A stretch of DNA of 64,000 nt from Paraflavitalea pollutisoli. GTDB lineage: Bacteria; Bacteroidota; Bacteroidia; Chitinophagales; Chitinophagaceae. The DNA lies in contig NZ_JARKMX010000008.1 of assembly GCF_029360705.1 (NCBI RefSeq), positions 3,975,479 through 4,039,478 on the forward strand, given 5' to 3'. Shown piece after piece: positions 1 through 7,667 of this stretch (position 1 is its first letter; each line of letters opens with the position of its first letter). The notes under the pieces are model-generated. The model was not told the origin of the DNA, made no database searches, and worked only from the letters and a program-made list of their open reading frames with translations. A program made the translations under genes and the position numbers.

Positions 1-218
1 ACACCGGTCCCGGGATCAGCGTAGCCGATCAACAGAACATCTTTGAATGGAACAGCATCCGCAGTGACTCCTCAGGCCTGGGTCTGAAACTGGCGCGGGA
101 ATTTACCGAACGACTGGCAGGACAACTATCTGTCAGCTCTGCTAATGGGCAGGGCGCCCTGTTTACGGTTAGCCTGCCGGTAAAAGCCGTCCGGAAACCT
201 TCGGCCGTAGCCGGGTGA
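1..218 (+). CDS. Sensor histidine kinase, C-terminal fragment (HATPase domain)
   Basis: Only the last 72 codons of the gene lie in the window; the reading frame is open from base 3 and stops at 216-218. The translation begins TGPGI, the ATP-binding G1 box of a GHKL-type histidine kinase (its leading Asp or Asn lies outside the window). An F-box-like IFEW follows, then the G2 box GLGLKLA, then the closing beta strand FTVSLPV. This is the normal order for the end of a HATPase_c domain, so the protein probably autophosphorylates a histidine in a two-component system. The sensor and dimerisation parts cannot be seen, so the signal is unknown. No response regulator follows directly; the next gene encodes a lipoprotein. 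Confidence 0.85.
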   Translation, partial: TGPGISVADQQNIFEWNSIRSDSSGLGLKLAREFTERLAGQLSVSSANGQGALFTVSLPVKAVRKPSAVAG

Positions 219-332
219 CATTCGTGTATTATTCAGGTCTGTTCCTACATCCGTTTTGGCTGCCCCCTGGTGCAGGCGATAATTTTGTATCAGGCGGCCA
301 GCTATTGGCATCAGCATCAAAAACAACCCAAT

Positions 333-743
333 ATGTACAACAGCAACGCAAAAAGAGGATTTCGGTTACTGGCGCTTGGCGCCTTCCTGCTGGGTGCCGC
401 CGCCTGCCAGCAAAGCCAGGAAAACAAGGAAGTACAGGTAGAATTACAGCTCTCCCTGACAGGATCGGGAGGTGGAGGAACCGGTACCGGTGGCTCATCC
501 CGCGATACCACCCTTACCACCACCGGCAAGGTCACCGATGGGGTGCTCCGGTTGCAGGTAGCCATTCCCGCGCCACCGCCGCCCAAAGGCAGTTACCTGC
601 TGGACATTTCACGGGAATTCAACCCCAATACGACCCGACTCGTGCGGTATGCGAAAATGTCTTCCGATACAGGAGGCTCCGATCCAGACACGCTCTTTTA
701 CAAAGCGCCCCGGAAAGGAAAGGATGACGACGACCGTAAATAG
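333..743 (+). CDS. Putative small lipoprotein, function unknown
   Basis: A 136-residue protein not recognised as a known family. An N-terminal KR pair, a hydrophobic stretch and LLGAAAC at about residues 20-26 look like a lipoprotein signal peptide with the lipidated Cys at the end, although the -3 position is Ala rather than the usual Leu. The mature part has a Gly/Ser-rich linker (about residues 45-56), a Pro-rich patch (APPPPK) and a charged tail (KGKDDDDRK). The ATG at 333 was chosen over an upstream in-frame start at 270 because it puts the signal peptide at the N-terminus. The gene starts 114 bases after the histidine kinase gene and ends 8 bases from the stop of the convergent next gene. 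Confidence 0.6.
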   Translation: MYNSNAKRGFRLLALGAFLLGAAACQQSQENKEVQVELQLSLTGSGGGGTGTGGSSRDTTLTTTGKVTDGVLRLQVAIPAPPPPKGSYLLDISREFNPNTTRLVRYAKMSSDTGGSDPDTLFYKAPRKGKDDDDRK

Positions 744-751
744 TAGCAGTA

Positions 752-1180
752 TTATTTGGAAGGATACAGTTTGCGCAGGTATTTGACCGACTCCCGGATC
801 ATTTTCCGGAGTACCGTCAGGTCAACGTCCGACAGCTTTTTGACATAAATACAGCCTTTACCTGATTTGTGTTTGCCAAGCTTTTCCAGCCAGGCATCCC
901 GCTTGTCGGGGTCCAACATCAGGTATAGGGAAATAGCATCTTTTCTGGGCGAGTATCCGGCAAGCGGCGCATCACCCTCGCGCCCGCTGTCGTACACATA
1001 ATGGTAAGTGCCAAAACCGACGATCGAAGGCCCCCACATGGTTGGAGCGAAACCCGTTTCCTCCTCCATGATCTCGGCCAGTTGAATTCCGTCGGCACGT
1101 TTGGCATCATCGGTTACTGCTTTCAGGAAAGTAGCAACAGGGTCGGAAGTGGCTGTGGTCTTGTTTTGATTTTTCGGCAT
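752..1180 (-). CDS. DUF1801 (YdhG-like) domain protein
   Basis: A 142-residue cytoplasmic protein of the DUF1801 family. The diagnostic stretch is in the middle: MWGPSIVGFG, a YxY element, then SPRKDAISLYL. The C-terminal half has GKGCIYVKKLSDVD followed by a helical tail. The fold is known from structural genomics, but no biochemical role is established. ATG at 1180 is preferred over a TTG five codons upstream. There is no obvious operon partner: it converges on the lipoprotein gene and lies upstream of nothing on its own strand. Confidence 0.8.
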   Translation of the reverse strand: MPKNQNKTTATSDPVATFLKAVTDDAKRADGIQLAEIMEEETGFAPTMWGPSIVGFGTYHYVYDSGREGDAPLAGYSPRKDAISLYLMLDPDKRDAWLEKLGKHKSGKGCIYVKKLSDVDLTVLRKMIRESVKYLRKLYPSK

Positions 1181-1350
1181 GGCAAGAAATTTCAATAAGC
1201 TACAACTAATCCGTCAGCCTGGCAAATATCAAACTATCAGACAAATACAGGAACAGGTGGAAATCACCAAGAGCAAATGGTCGATGCGCGGCAACGCATC
1301 CCGGGCCGGTCTTTCCAGAGCGGCCCTTTTTGGCTTTACCCTTAAAGCAA

Positions 1351-1376
1351 AGGGGCTAACCAACTGGTTAGCCCCT
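1351..1376 (-). terminator. Intrinsic terminator of the M1 peptidase gene
   Basis: A perfect 12-base inverted repeat (AGGGGCTAACCA with its complement) lies about 30 bases beyond the stop codon of the peptidase gene. On the minus strand it is followed by a T-rich stretch (TTTGCTTTAA). Confidence 0.7.
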
Positions 1377-1405
1377 CATTTATATCTACGATGCTACCGT
1401 TTGCA

Positions 1406-3421
1406 TTACGGCAACTCCAGTTTATTGTTCAACCGTTCCACATCTGCCATTCGCTGCGACGGATCGATCTCCATCAGCTTCAGGTCGGCCAGTTTGCGGT
1501 TTACTTCGAATACATACGTGGGGTGCGTCCATCTCCAAGGCTCCCGGGTAGAGAAAGGAATAGTAGGATCTTCTGCTTTCTTCGCACCAAACATGAAGTA
1601 CTGGGGAATGTTTACGATCTCTTTGCTACCGTCCTTGTAGCCGAGCAGGATATCCACAGGCATCGGGAACTTACCGATGCGCTTGATGCGGATCTTCGTC
1701 TTGCCCGCTTCTTCCCACAGGCTATCGATACCATAATCGATCGTCTTGGTCGTATTCACAAAATACTCGCGGTACCAATCCAGTTGCATACCACTTACTT
1801 TCTGCGCAATCACGACCAGGTCATTGACATTGGGATGTTTGAATCTCCACTGGCGGTAGTACTCGAGCAGGATCCTATCGCGCACATCGGCACCCACGAT
1901 ATAACCCAGTTGCTCCATGAATATCTCCCCTTTTGAATAAGCGGCAATGCTGTATCCAAAGTTAGTTTCGAAGTGATCGGCATGCGTAGTCAGCGGCTCT
2001 TCCAGCCCGCTCTTCACCAGTGCAAAATAACCCTGATAAGCACTGGCATGTGGGTTGGCTCTACCAATAAAGCTGCTGCTCTTCGTGAGCGAATCGACAA
2101 CGGTTACCTTCCGGGGACCAGTTCCTACTTCGGAGCTCGTCACCTGGTTTTTTGTCACGGCCTGATAGTATTCAGTCACCAGTGTTTCAGCATAGCTGGT
2201 GAATCCTTCGTCCATCCACGCATATTCCGATTCATTGGTGCCCAGCAGCATCTGGTACCAGGTGTGCATCCACTCGTGAAAAGCGGTTCCCAGGCTGGGA
2301 CCTACGATGAGGGTACCCATGGGATATTCCATACCACCATCACCACCATGGATAAAGGTGTACTGCTTATAAGGATAGGCGCCAAATTTCTTCTCGATGA
2401 AGGGAAGCACCGTTACAGCAGCATCCGCCACACGGGTCCACTGATCGTCCAGGCTCTTCATGTATTTCTGCGCATCGTTATCATACCGGCGCTTCTGCGT
2501 TTCATTCATCGCATCGAAAGCCTTTTGTTGTTGCGCCGCATCGCGGTTGTAGATCACGTGGATCGTAGGACCGCCAGCCACCTGACGGGTAATGTGTGCA
2601 TACTCCGGGTCGGCTGCCCACATGAAGTCGTGTACATTGGGCGCCACAAAATGCCAGGTGAGTTTATCGCCGGCAGGTCTTGTTACCTTGCTGCCAGCTG
2701 CCTCATAACCATGACCGATCTGCTGTGGGTTTTGCAGGTAACCGGTACCGCCGATCAGGTAGCTCTTATCGATCGTGATCTTCACGTCGAAATCACCCCA
2801 TACACCGTAAAACTCACGGGCTATATAAGGGGTCGGGTGCCAGCCTTCATAATCGTATTCACACAGTTTGGGGTACCACTGGCTCATCGATAAACGCACG
2901 CCGGTAGTCGGGTTGTCACGGCCCGCACGTCTTACCTGCAAAGGTACCTGCGCTTCGAAGTCCATATCGAAAGTCACGGTACTCTTGGGCAGGATGGGTT
3001 TGCTCAACACCACTTCCAGAATGGTTTCGTGCACCTTGTATTGCTGCGCCACGCCGTTCATCTTCAACGACTGTATCTTTTGATAACCGATCTCTTCTGG
3101 CGTCAGGTTGGCAATACGATCCCGTACACGGCCGTCCCAATCAGGGCGGTTCTGCACTTTGATCTGACCCAATGCCTGGCTGCGGGCATCCATCATACTG
3201 TTGGGCTGAAACGCATTCCAGTACAGGTGATAGAATACCCGGCTGAGGGTGTCGGGTGAATTGTTGGTATACTCGAGTTTTTGCTTGCCGGTGAAGCGAT
3301 TGGTGTTCACATCCATATTGATGTCCATCGCATACTTCACCCGTTGCTGCCATCTGTCAGGCTGAGCCATCGCTGCTGTTGCAGCAAACAGGCCAGCCAG
3401 TAAGAGCGTCTGTTTTCTCAT
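1406..3421 (-). CDS. Secreted M1-family zinc metallopeptidase
   Basis: A 671-residue gluzincin of the aminopeptidase N (M1) type. Residues 1-19 are a signal peptide (hydrophobic stretch ending AMAQ). An N-terminal beta-rich domain follows. The substrate-binding element GGMEYPMG at about 365 is a variant of the usual GxMEN loop. The zinc site HEWMH is at about 382-386, with the third ligand Glu about 18-20 residues downstream in YAWMDEG. A C-terminal beta domain completes it. It should remove N-terminal residues from peptides in the periplasm or outside the cell. The gene appears monocistronic, with its own terminator at 1351-1376 and another terminator upstream at 3492-3542. Confidence 0.9.
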   Translation of the reverse strand: MRKQTLLLAGLFAATAAMAQPDRWQQRVKYAMDINMDVNTNRFTGKQKLEYTNNSPDTLSRVFYHLYWNAFQPNSMMDARSQALGQIKVQNRPDWDGRVRDRIANLTPEEIGYQKIQSLKMNGVAQQYKVHETILEVVLSKPILPKSTVTFDMDFEAQVPLQVRRAGRDNPTTGVRLSMSQWYPKLCEYDYEGWHPTPYIAREFYGVWGDFDVKITIDKSYLIGGTGYLQNPQQIGHGYEAAGSKVTRPAGDKLTWHFVAPNVHDFMWAADPEYAHITRQVAGGPTIHVIYNRDAAQQQKAFDAMNETQKRRYDNDAQKYMKSLDDQWTRVADAAVTVLPFIEKKFGAYPYKQYTFIHGGDGGMEYPMGTLIVGPSLGTAFHEWMHTWYQMLLGTNESEYAWMDEGFTSYAETLVTEYYQAVTKNQVTSSEVGTGPRKVTVVDSLTKSSSFIGRANPHASAYQGYFALVKSGLEEPLTTHADHFETNFGYSIAAYSKGEIFMEQLGYIVGADVRDRILLEYYRQWRFKHPNVNDLVVIAQKVSGMQLDWYREYFVNTTKTIDYGIDSLWEEAGKTKIRIKRIGKFPMPVDILLGYKDGSKEIVNIPQYFMFGAKKAEDPTIPFSTREPWRWTHPTYVFEVNRKLADLKLMEIDPSQRMADVERLNNKLELP

Positions 3422-3491
3422 TGAAATGCTGAGTTTTTATTCGTAGATCAGTTGTACCCAAGTCGGATGCCGGAAGGTAGGTAAAAACAGT

Positions 3492-3542
3492 GAAGCCCGG
3501 AAACTACGCATCATCGCAGTTGTCCGGGCTTCCTATTTCTGA
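3492..3542 (-). terminator. Intrinsic terminator between PepSY-like and M1 peptidase genes
   Basis: Ten-base perfect arms (GAAGCCCGGA at 3492-3501 and its complement at 3533-3542), with a second paired segment inside (AACT/AGTT). On the minus strand it is followed by CTGTTTTTA, so it ends transcription of the PepSY-like gene. Confidence 0.75.
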
Positions 3543-3568
3543 TACTTTTTAATCTGCTCCTAACCCCA

Positions 3569-4021
3569 TTACAGGGTCACATTGTCTTTCAGTAAGCGTC
3601 CTTCGCTGTTAAACAACAAATTTTTCTTCTGCAGATCGCTCTTTACCACGTGCAGACGGTATTGTTCTTTTTCAGCGGGCAATTCGATCTTGGTAACAGT
3701 CTCGGTTTTACCCCAATCGGCCCATTTGCTCTTGGCCAGACCGTCTTTTACGGCGGCAGGCAATGAAGATTCGCTGATCACCTGCTCGGTGTATTGCCAT
3801 ACGGCTTTATTGGTAAAGCGGGCTGAATAGTGGCCACCATTGTGGTCAAATTCGGCAACGAAACCGGAAAGTTTGTCCTTCCATTCTACATTCGAAGCAC
3901 TGGGATATTTGCCCTTGAAGGCTTCGGTAACGGTGGCAGGCACGCTGCGCACCTGGGCTAACAAGCTATTGGTCAATGCCAAAGACAATACCAATAACAA
4001 AGCGGGGATTATTCTTTTCAT
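3569..4021 (-). CDS. Periplasmic PepSY-like domain protein
   Basis: A 150-residue protein with a clear signal peptide (residues 1-22, ending LLAQ). The mature part carries two PepSY-like segments: TEAFKGKYPSASNVEWK followed by a beta strand FVAEFDHNGG, then a second copy starting SSLPAAVKDGL. Small proteins of this kind (Pfam PepSY-like, also called beta-lactamase-inhibitor-like) are common in Bacteroidota. They are thought to bind or inhibit something in the periplasm, but the partner is unknown. The gene stands alone, with a -7 promoter element at 4055-4062 and a terminator at 3492-3542. Confidence 0.8.
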   Translation of the reverse strand: MKRIIPALLLVLSLALTNSLLAQVRSVPATVTEAFKGKYPSASNVEWKDKLSGFVAEFDHNGGHYSARFTNKAVWQYTEQVISESSLPAAVKDGLAKSKWADWGKTETVTKIELPAEKEQYRLHVVKSDLQKKNLLFNSEGRLLKDNVTL

Positions 4022-4054
4022 ACTGCTGATTTTAATTCCAGACTATGCAAATAT

Positions 4055-4062
4055 CAAACCTA
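4055..4062 (-). promoter_or_regulatory. Candidate -7 promoter element (TAGGTTTG)
   Basis: On the minus strand TAGGTTTG matches the Bacteroidota -7 consensus TAnnTTTG exactly, 33 bases before the ATG of the PepSY-like gene. No clear TTG is seen at the -33 position. Confidence 0.4.
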
Positions 4063-4088
4063 TCCGTTAAAAGGAAATCTTAAATCCT

Positions 4089-4805
4089 TTACGCTTCTTC
4101 GCCTTCCTCCTGTCTATCTTCCACCTGCCGGCCCGGTTTACCCTCGCGACCAGCGACCACCAGCACAATCTCCCCTTTCACTTCTTTTTTCTTGAAATGA
4201 TCCCGTACTTCCTGCAAGCTACCACGCGCATTCTCTTCATACAATTTCGTGAGCTCACGGCTTACGCAACAGGCACGTTCAGCGCCAAAATACTGGATCA
4301 TATCTTCCAGCGTTCGCACCAGCCGGTGAGGCGATTCGTAGAAGATCATGGTACGGTCTTCATCTGCCAGTTTTTTGAACATGGTTTGGCGGCCTTTCTT
4401 CTGGGGCAGGAAACCTTCAAACACAAACCGGTTGGCCGGCAAGCCGCTATTGACCAGGGCAGGTACAAAAGCCGTAGCGCCCGGCAGGCATTCTACTTTT
4501 ACCCCTACTTTGATACATTCCCGGACCAGCAAAAAGCCTGGGTCAGAAATAGCCGGTGTACCAGCATCCGAAACCAGCGCGATCGTCTTGCCCTCCAGCA
4601 ACTGGTTCACCAGGTGTTGCAACACCTGGTGCTCGTTGTGCTGGTGAAAAGGCGACAAGGGCCTGATCACCTGGTAATGGTTCAGTAATTTAATCGTGGT
4701 TCGCGTGTCTTCCGCGAGGATCAGGTCAACCTTTTTCAATACCTCCAGCGCACGAAGGGTAATGTCCTGCAGGTTGCCGATAGGTGTGGGAACAATGTAT
4801 AACAT
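4089..4805 (-). CDS. rsmI: 16S rRNA (cytidine-1402-2'-O)-methyltransferase
   Basis: A 238-residue tetrapyrrole-methylase-fold enzyme that uses SAM to 2'-O-methylate C1402 of 16S rRNA. Family motifs appear in order: VPTPIGNLQDIT at the N-terminus, ILAEDTR at about 30, SDAGTPAISDPG at about 80, PGATAFVPAL at about 108 and FEGFLPQKKG at about 130. It is shorter than the E. coli enzyme at the C-terminus, which is usual for this phylum. The last residues are a charged tail (GRQVEDRQEEGEE) not found in all homologues. The pssA gene ends 56 bases upstream on the same strand, so the two may be co-transcribed. Confidence 0.93.
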   Translation of the reverse strand: MLYIVPTPIGNLQDITLRALEVLKKVDLILAEDTRTTIKLLNHYQVIRPLSPFHQHNEHQVLQHLVNQLLEGKTIALVSDAGTPAISDPGFLLVRECIKVGVKVECLPGATAFVPALVNSGLPANRFVFEGFLPQKKGRQTMFKKLADEDRTMIFYESPHRLVRTLEDMIQYFGAERACCVSRELTKLYEENARGSLQEVRDHFKKKEVKGEIVLVVAGREGKPGRQVEDRQEEGEEA

Positions 4806-4861
4806 GCACTATAAAACTGATGACACAGGCCATGTCAACACAAGATCCCTGCCCATACGCA

Positions 4862-5626
4862 TCAGGTCGTTTTATTTTTGAAGGCCAAAGATACAATGAT
4901 ATAGAGAATAAAGACGACCGGAACAGCCAGCCAGCCGAGCAGCAGGGCACTCGCCACCGCTACCACCAGCAGGATGATCTTGGGCAAATTATTCTTCAGG
5001 GAGAAGTCTTTGAACTTAAGGGCCAGCAGGGGCAGGTTGCTCACCATCAGGTAGCTGACGATAGCAATGATGGCGTACAGTACCCAATGGTTGACCAGCA
5101 GGTTGTTGACAGCTGTTTGCGATCCGTAGAAATAGATGAGCGGTAAGGAGGCGATCAACAGTCCTGCCGCAGGGGTGGGCACGCCTTTAAAGCCATATTG
5201 CTGGGTATTGTCGATGTTGAACTTGGCCAGACGCCAGGCGGCCGCACACGGAAAGATAAAGGCTGGCAGCAGCCAGGCCATGCTGACATCGAGGCCATCG
5301 GGTTGCTGGGCAAAACTGAGGCGCAGGAACTGGTAGAGAATGAGGCCCGGCGCTACACCAAAGCTCACCGCATCTGCCAGCGAATCGAGTTGCTTACCCA
5401 TTTCCGAGGAGGCTTTGAACAGGCGGGCTACAAAACCATCGAGAAAATCCACCACGGCACTGAGACCAATAAACAACGAAGCCATGGCCAGGCGCTCGGG
5501 GAAGGTGACAAAATACTCACCATCCTGGTCGAATGTATGGGCAATACCATTCTGTGTAATGTATACGATCGCACAGCAACCGAAGAAAAGATTCAGTAAT
5601 GTAAATAAGTTAGGGATTTGCTTCAT
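4862..5626 (-). CDS. pssA: CDP-diacylglycerol--serine O-phosphatidyltransferase
   Basis: A 254-residue integral membrane protein of the CDP-alcohol phosphatidyltransferase family. The family signature D-x2-D-G-x2-A-R-x8-G-x3-D-x3-D is complete at about residues 62-90 (DFLDGFVARL, then GKQLDSLAD). Several hydrophobic segments follow, including two near the C-terminus. The PNLFTLLNLFFG start and the SFGVAPG segment after the motif fit phosphatidylserine synthase better than phosphatidylglycerophosphate synthase. It makes phosphatidylserine for the phosphatidylethanolamine pathway. It sits between pepP (42 bases upstream) and rsmI on the same strand. Confidence 0.9.
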   Translation of the reverse strand: MKQIPNLFTLLNLFFGCCAIVYITQNGIAHTFDQDGEYFVTFPERLAMASLFIGLSAVVDFLDGFVARLFKASSEMGKQLDSLADAVSFGVAPGLILYQFLRLSFAQQPDGLDVSMAWLLPAFIFPCAAAWRLAKFNIDNTQQYGFKGVPTPAAGLLIASLPLIYFYGSQTAVNNLLVNHWVLYAIIAIVSYLMVSNLPLLALKFKDFSLKNNLPKIILLVVAVASALLLGWLAVPVVFILYIIVSLAFKNKTT

Positions 5627-5668
5627 AGTACAATTTGATCAGTTGGGCTTTCAGGTTACACTTTACTA

Positions 5669-6958
5669 TTAACGTTTCATCGCAGCTTCTATTTCCTCTA
5701 CGGTGATAGGTATTTTGGCCATCAGGTCTTTGTTGCCGGTTTTGGTGAGCCAGACATTGTTTTCGATACGTATACCTATCTGCTCTTCTTCGATATAAAT
5801 GCCCGGTTCGATGGTAAATACCATACCCGCTTCTACCGGCTCGGTTCTGCTGCCCAGGTCATGGACATCGATACCCAGGTGATGAGAAATGCCATGGTAC
5901 AGGTATTTGCGGTAGGCGGGATTGGTCTTGTCTTCATTTTTGAGGTCCTGCTTGTTGAGCAACCCCAGTTTTACAAACACCTTGCTGGCCTCGGCCCCTA
6001 CTTTATCGGTATAGGTGGCCAGGGTAATGCCCGGCTTCAGGATGCTTTTGGCATAATTGTGCAGGTGCAGGCAGCCGTTATAAACGTCCTTCTGCCGTTT
6101 GCTGAACTTCCCGTTCACGGGTATCGTACGGGTCAGGTCGGCACAGTAGCCACCATATTCCGCGCCGAAGTCCATCAGGATGAGCTCGCCATCCTTGCAT
6201 GCCTGGTTGTTTTCTATATAGTGCAGGGTACGTGCGCGGTCGCCGCTGGCCACAATGCTGTTGTAAGCAGGTCCGGTAGCCCGCTGCGTCAAAAAGCTGT
6301 GGAGGATCTCTGCTTCGATCTCATACTCCATCACGCCGGGTTTTACGAATTTCATGACACGCACAAACGTGTTGTGGGTGATGTCGATGGCCTGTTGCAT
6401 GACGGCTACTTCCTGCGGTGTTTTCACGGCCCGCAGCCCCTTCATGATCCGGGCGCTGCGCCTATAGTTGTGCAAGGGATAGCGTTCGTGCAGCTCCGCT
6501 GCATAGCGGTAATCGCGAACGGGAACGAGGTTGGCCTTGCGGTCGTTTTCGTTGGTATTGAGGTAGATGTTGTCGGCCAGGTGTATCCAGGGCTGCAGCA
6601 ACGCTTCGAGACTGTCGAGCCAGATAATGGTTTGCATACCCGAGATCTTACGAGCCTCTTCAGCCCGCAATCTTTTACCATCCCATTTCTCTTTCATTTC
6701 ATTGGGACGTACCAGCACCAGCACTTCCCGGAAACGGGGGTCGGGATTGTTGGGAAAGAGGATAACCATGGTATCTTCCTGGTCGATGCCGCAGAGCCAG
6801 TATAGGTCGGCATTTTGTTTAAAGCGGTGGGTGGCGTCGCCATTGGTGGGCAATTCGTCATTGCTGTTGAAAATGGCAATGCTGTTCTTTTCCATCCGGC
6901 CGGTGAAGCGTTTCCGGTTTTGCACGAAGATGTTTGGATCAAGCGGCAGGTATTTCAT
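5669..6958 (-). CDS. pepP: Xaa-Pro aminopeptidase (aminopeptidase P, M24B)
   Basis: A 429-residue cytoplasmic metalloenzyme that removes N-terminal residues from peptides with proline in second position. The N-terminal aminopeptidase-P domain (about 1-160) starts KYLPLDPNIFVQNRKRF. The C-terminal pita-bread domain carries the dinuclear metal ligands in order: Asp in LMDFGAEYGG, Asp in CADLTRT, His in YHGISHHLG, Glu in TIEPGIYI and Glu in IRIENNV. Both length and order match the family. The ATG at 6958 has a TATTTTTA element ending only four bases upstream, so its mRNA may have a very short leader. Confidence 0.92.
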   Translation of the reverse strand: MKYLPLDPNIFVQNRKRFTGRMEKNSIAIFNSNDELPTNGDATHRFKQNADLYWLCGIDQEDTMVILFPNNPDPRFREVLVLVRPNEMKEKWDGKRLRAEEARKISGMQTIIWLDSLEALLQPWIHLADNIYLNTNENDRKANLVPVRDYRYAAELHERYPLHNYRRSARIMKGLRAVKTPQEVAVMQQAIDITHNTFVRVMKFVKPGVMEYEIEAEILHSFLTQRATGPAYNSIVASGDRARTLHYIENNQACKDGELILMDFGAEYGGYCADLTRTIPVNGKFSKRQKDVYNGCLHLHNYAKSILKPGITLATYTDKVGAEASKVFVKLGLLNKQDLKNEDKTNPAYRKYLYHGISHHLGIDVHDLGSRTEPVEAGMVFTIEPGIYIEEEQIGIRIENNVWLTKTGNKDLMAKIPITVEEIEAAMKR

Positions 6959-7271
6959 GCGGTAAAAATAATGCTTGGACAGTTAAGCAGATGAAATTCA
7001 GCGTTTTTTTGGCTACCGGGGTGGCTAACGGCTTAGGCGGCCCGGGATAAGCTGCCCAGGGGCACTGGTTGGGTTTCCACCAATCACCAATACTTGTCTG
7101 CACCAGGTCGGCACACTGTATTCACATAGCCTACAGTAGGTCGATTGATTCTCTACCTATTGCCTAAATGGCCATTTCCTAAGGGCGGTGTTTAGAGGGT
7201 GTCTTGACAGGTTTCAGGCAATATTTAGAACATATAGCTACTATCGCCAGCCTATGTGAACCGGATCTGGA

Positions 7272-7326
7272 CCTCGGCAGTAGCTCGGCAGCAGCTCGGG
7301 ATGAGCTCGGCACCAGCTCGGCAGTA
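7272..7326. repeat. 11-bp tandem repeat, five copies
   Basis: Five head-to-tail units of exactly 11 bases: CCTCGGCAGTA, GCTCGGCAGCA, GCTCGGGATGA, GCTCGGCACCA, GCTCGGCAGTA. The first six bases (GCTCGG) are nearly invariant and the rest vary. The array has the same architecture as the one at 47217-47271. Confidence 0.9.
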
Positions 7327-7610
7327 AATTTGACCCCTCCGCCAATCCAACATCCAGCCTGGTCCCTTTGAGCCCCAGGCCAATCCGCCAATCCGGCAGC
7401 TACCCGACCCACTGCCGGATCCGCCCGTTTAGCCCGCCTGACAGTTTTTCGTTGTATCATTTTTAACGAAAAAAACTTGTTTTTAGGAATGATTCAGCGA
7501 AAGCCATTTATTGTTGAACGCTTACGAAAACTAACAATTGTTAGCGGTATAATAATTAAAAAACAGTGACTTAGATTGGAGGATATTCAATTTTAGCTCG
7601 TTTTTGCGCT

Positions 7611-7641
7611 TTGTATTAGATTTTATTTAATTCTACCTTTA
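7611..7641 (+). promoter_or_regulatory. Candidate pckA promoter
   Basis: TTG at 7611-7613, then 20 bases, then TACCTTTA at 7634-7641. This fits the Bacteroidota pattern TTG-N19/20-TAnnTTTG with one mismatch at the last base. It would give a leader of about 20 bases before the ATG at 7668. Confidence 0.4.
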
Positions 7642-7667
7642 CCGTCTAACTCAATAATGTGCTTGTT

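Larger units (their letters stand above)
6959..7667. other. Long non-coding region between pepP and pckA
   Basis: About 700 bases without a convincing gene. It holds a five-copy 11-bp tandem repeat (7272-7326), a pckA promoter candidate (7611-7641), and small symmetric elements: CCTACAGTAGG at 7130-7140, AAATGGCCATTT at 7166-7177, and TTCACATAG at 7121-7129 with its inverted copy at 7252-7260. The half near pckA is AT-rich; the half near pepP is GC-rich. A 93-codon open frame at 7179-7460 on the minus strand has the biased, repeat-driven composition of a chance frame. Confidence 0.6.

Noticed and set aside
7272-7326. 11-bp array as a CRISPR
   Set aside because: Units are far too short, with no spacers, and there are no cas genes in the window.
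7179-7460. 93-codon minus-strand frame before pckA
   Set aside because: It translates the 11-bp repeat out of phase and has an odd Arg/Pro/Ala-rich composition with no start context.
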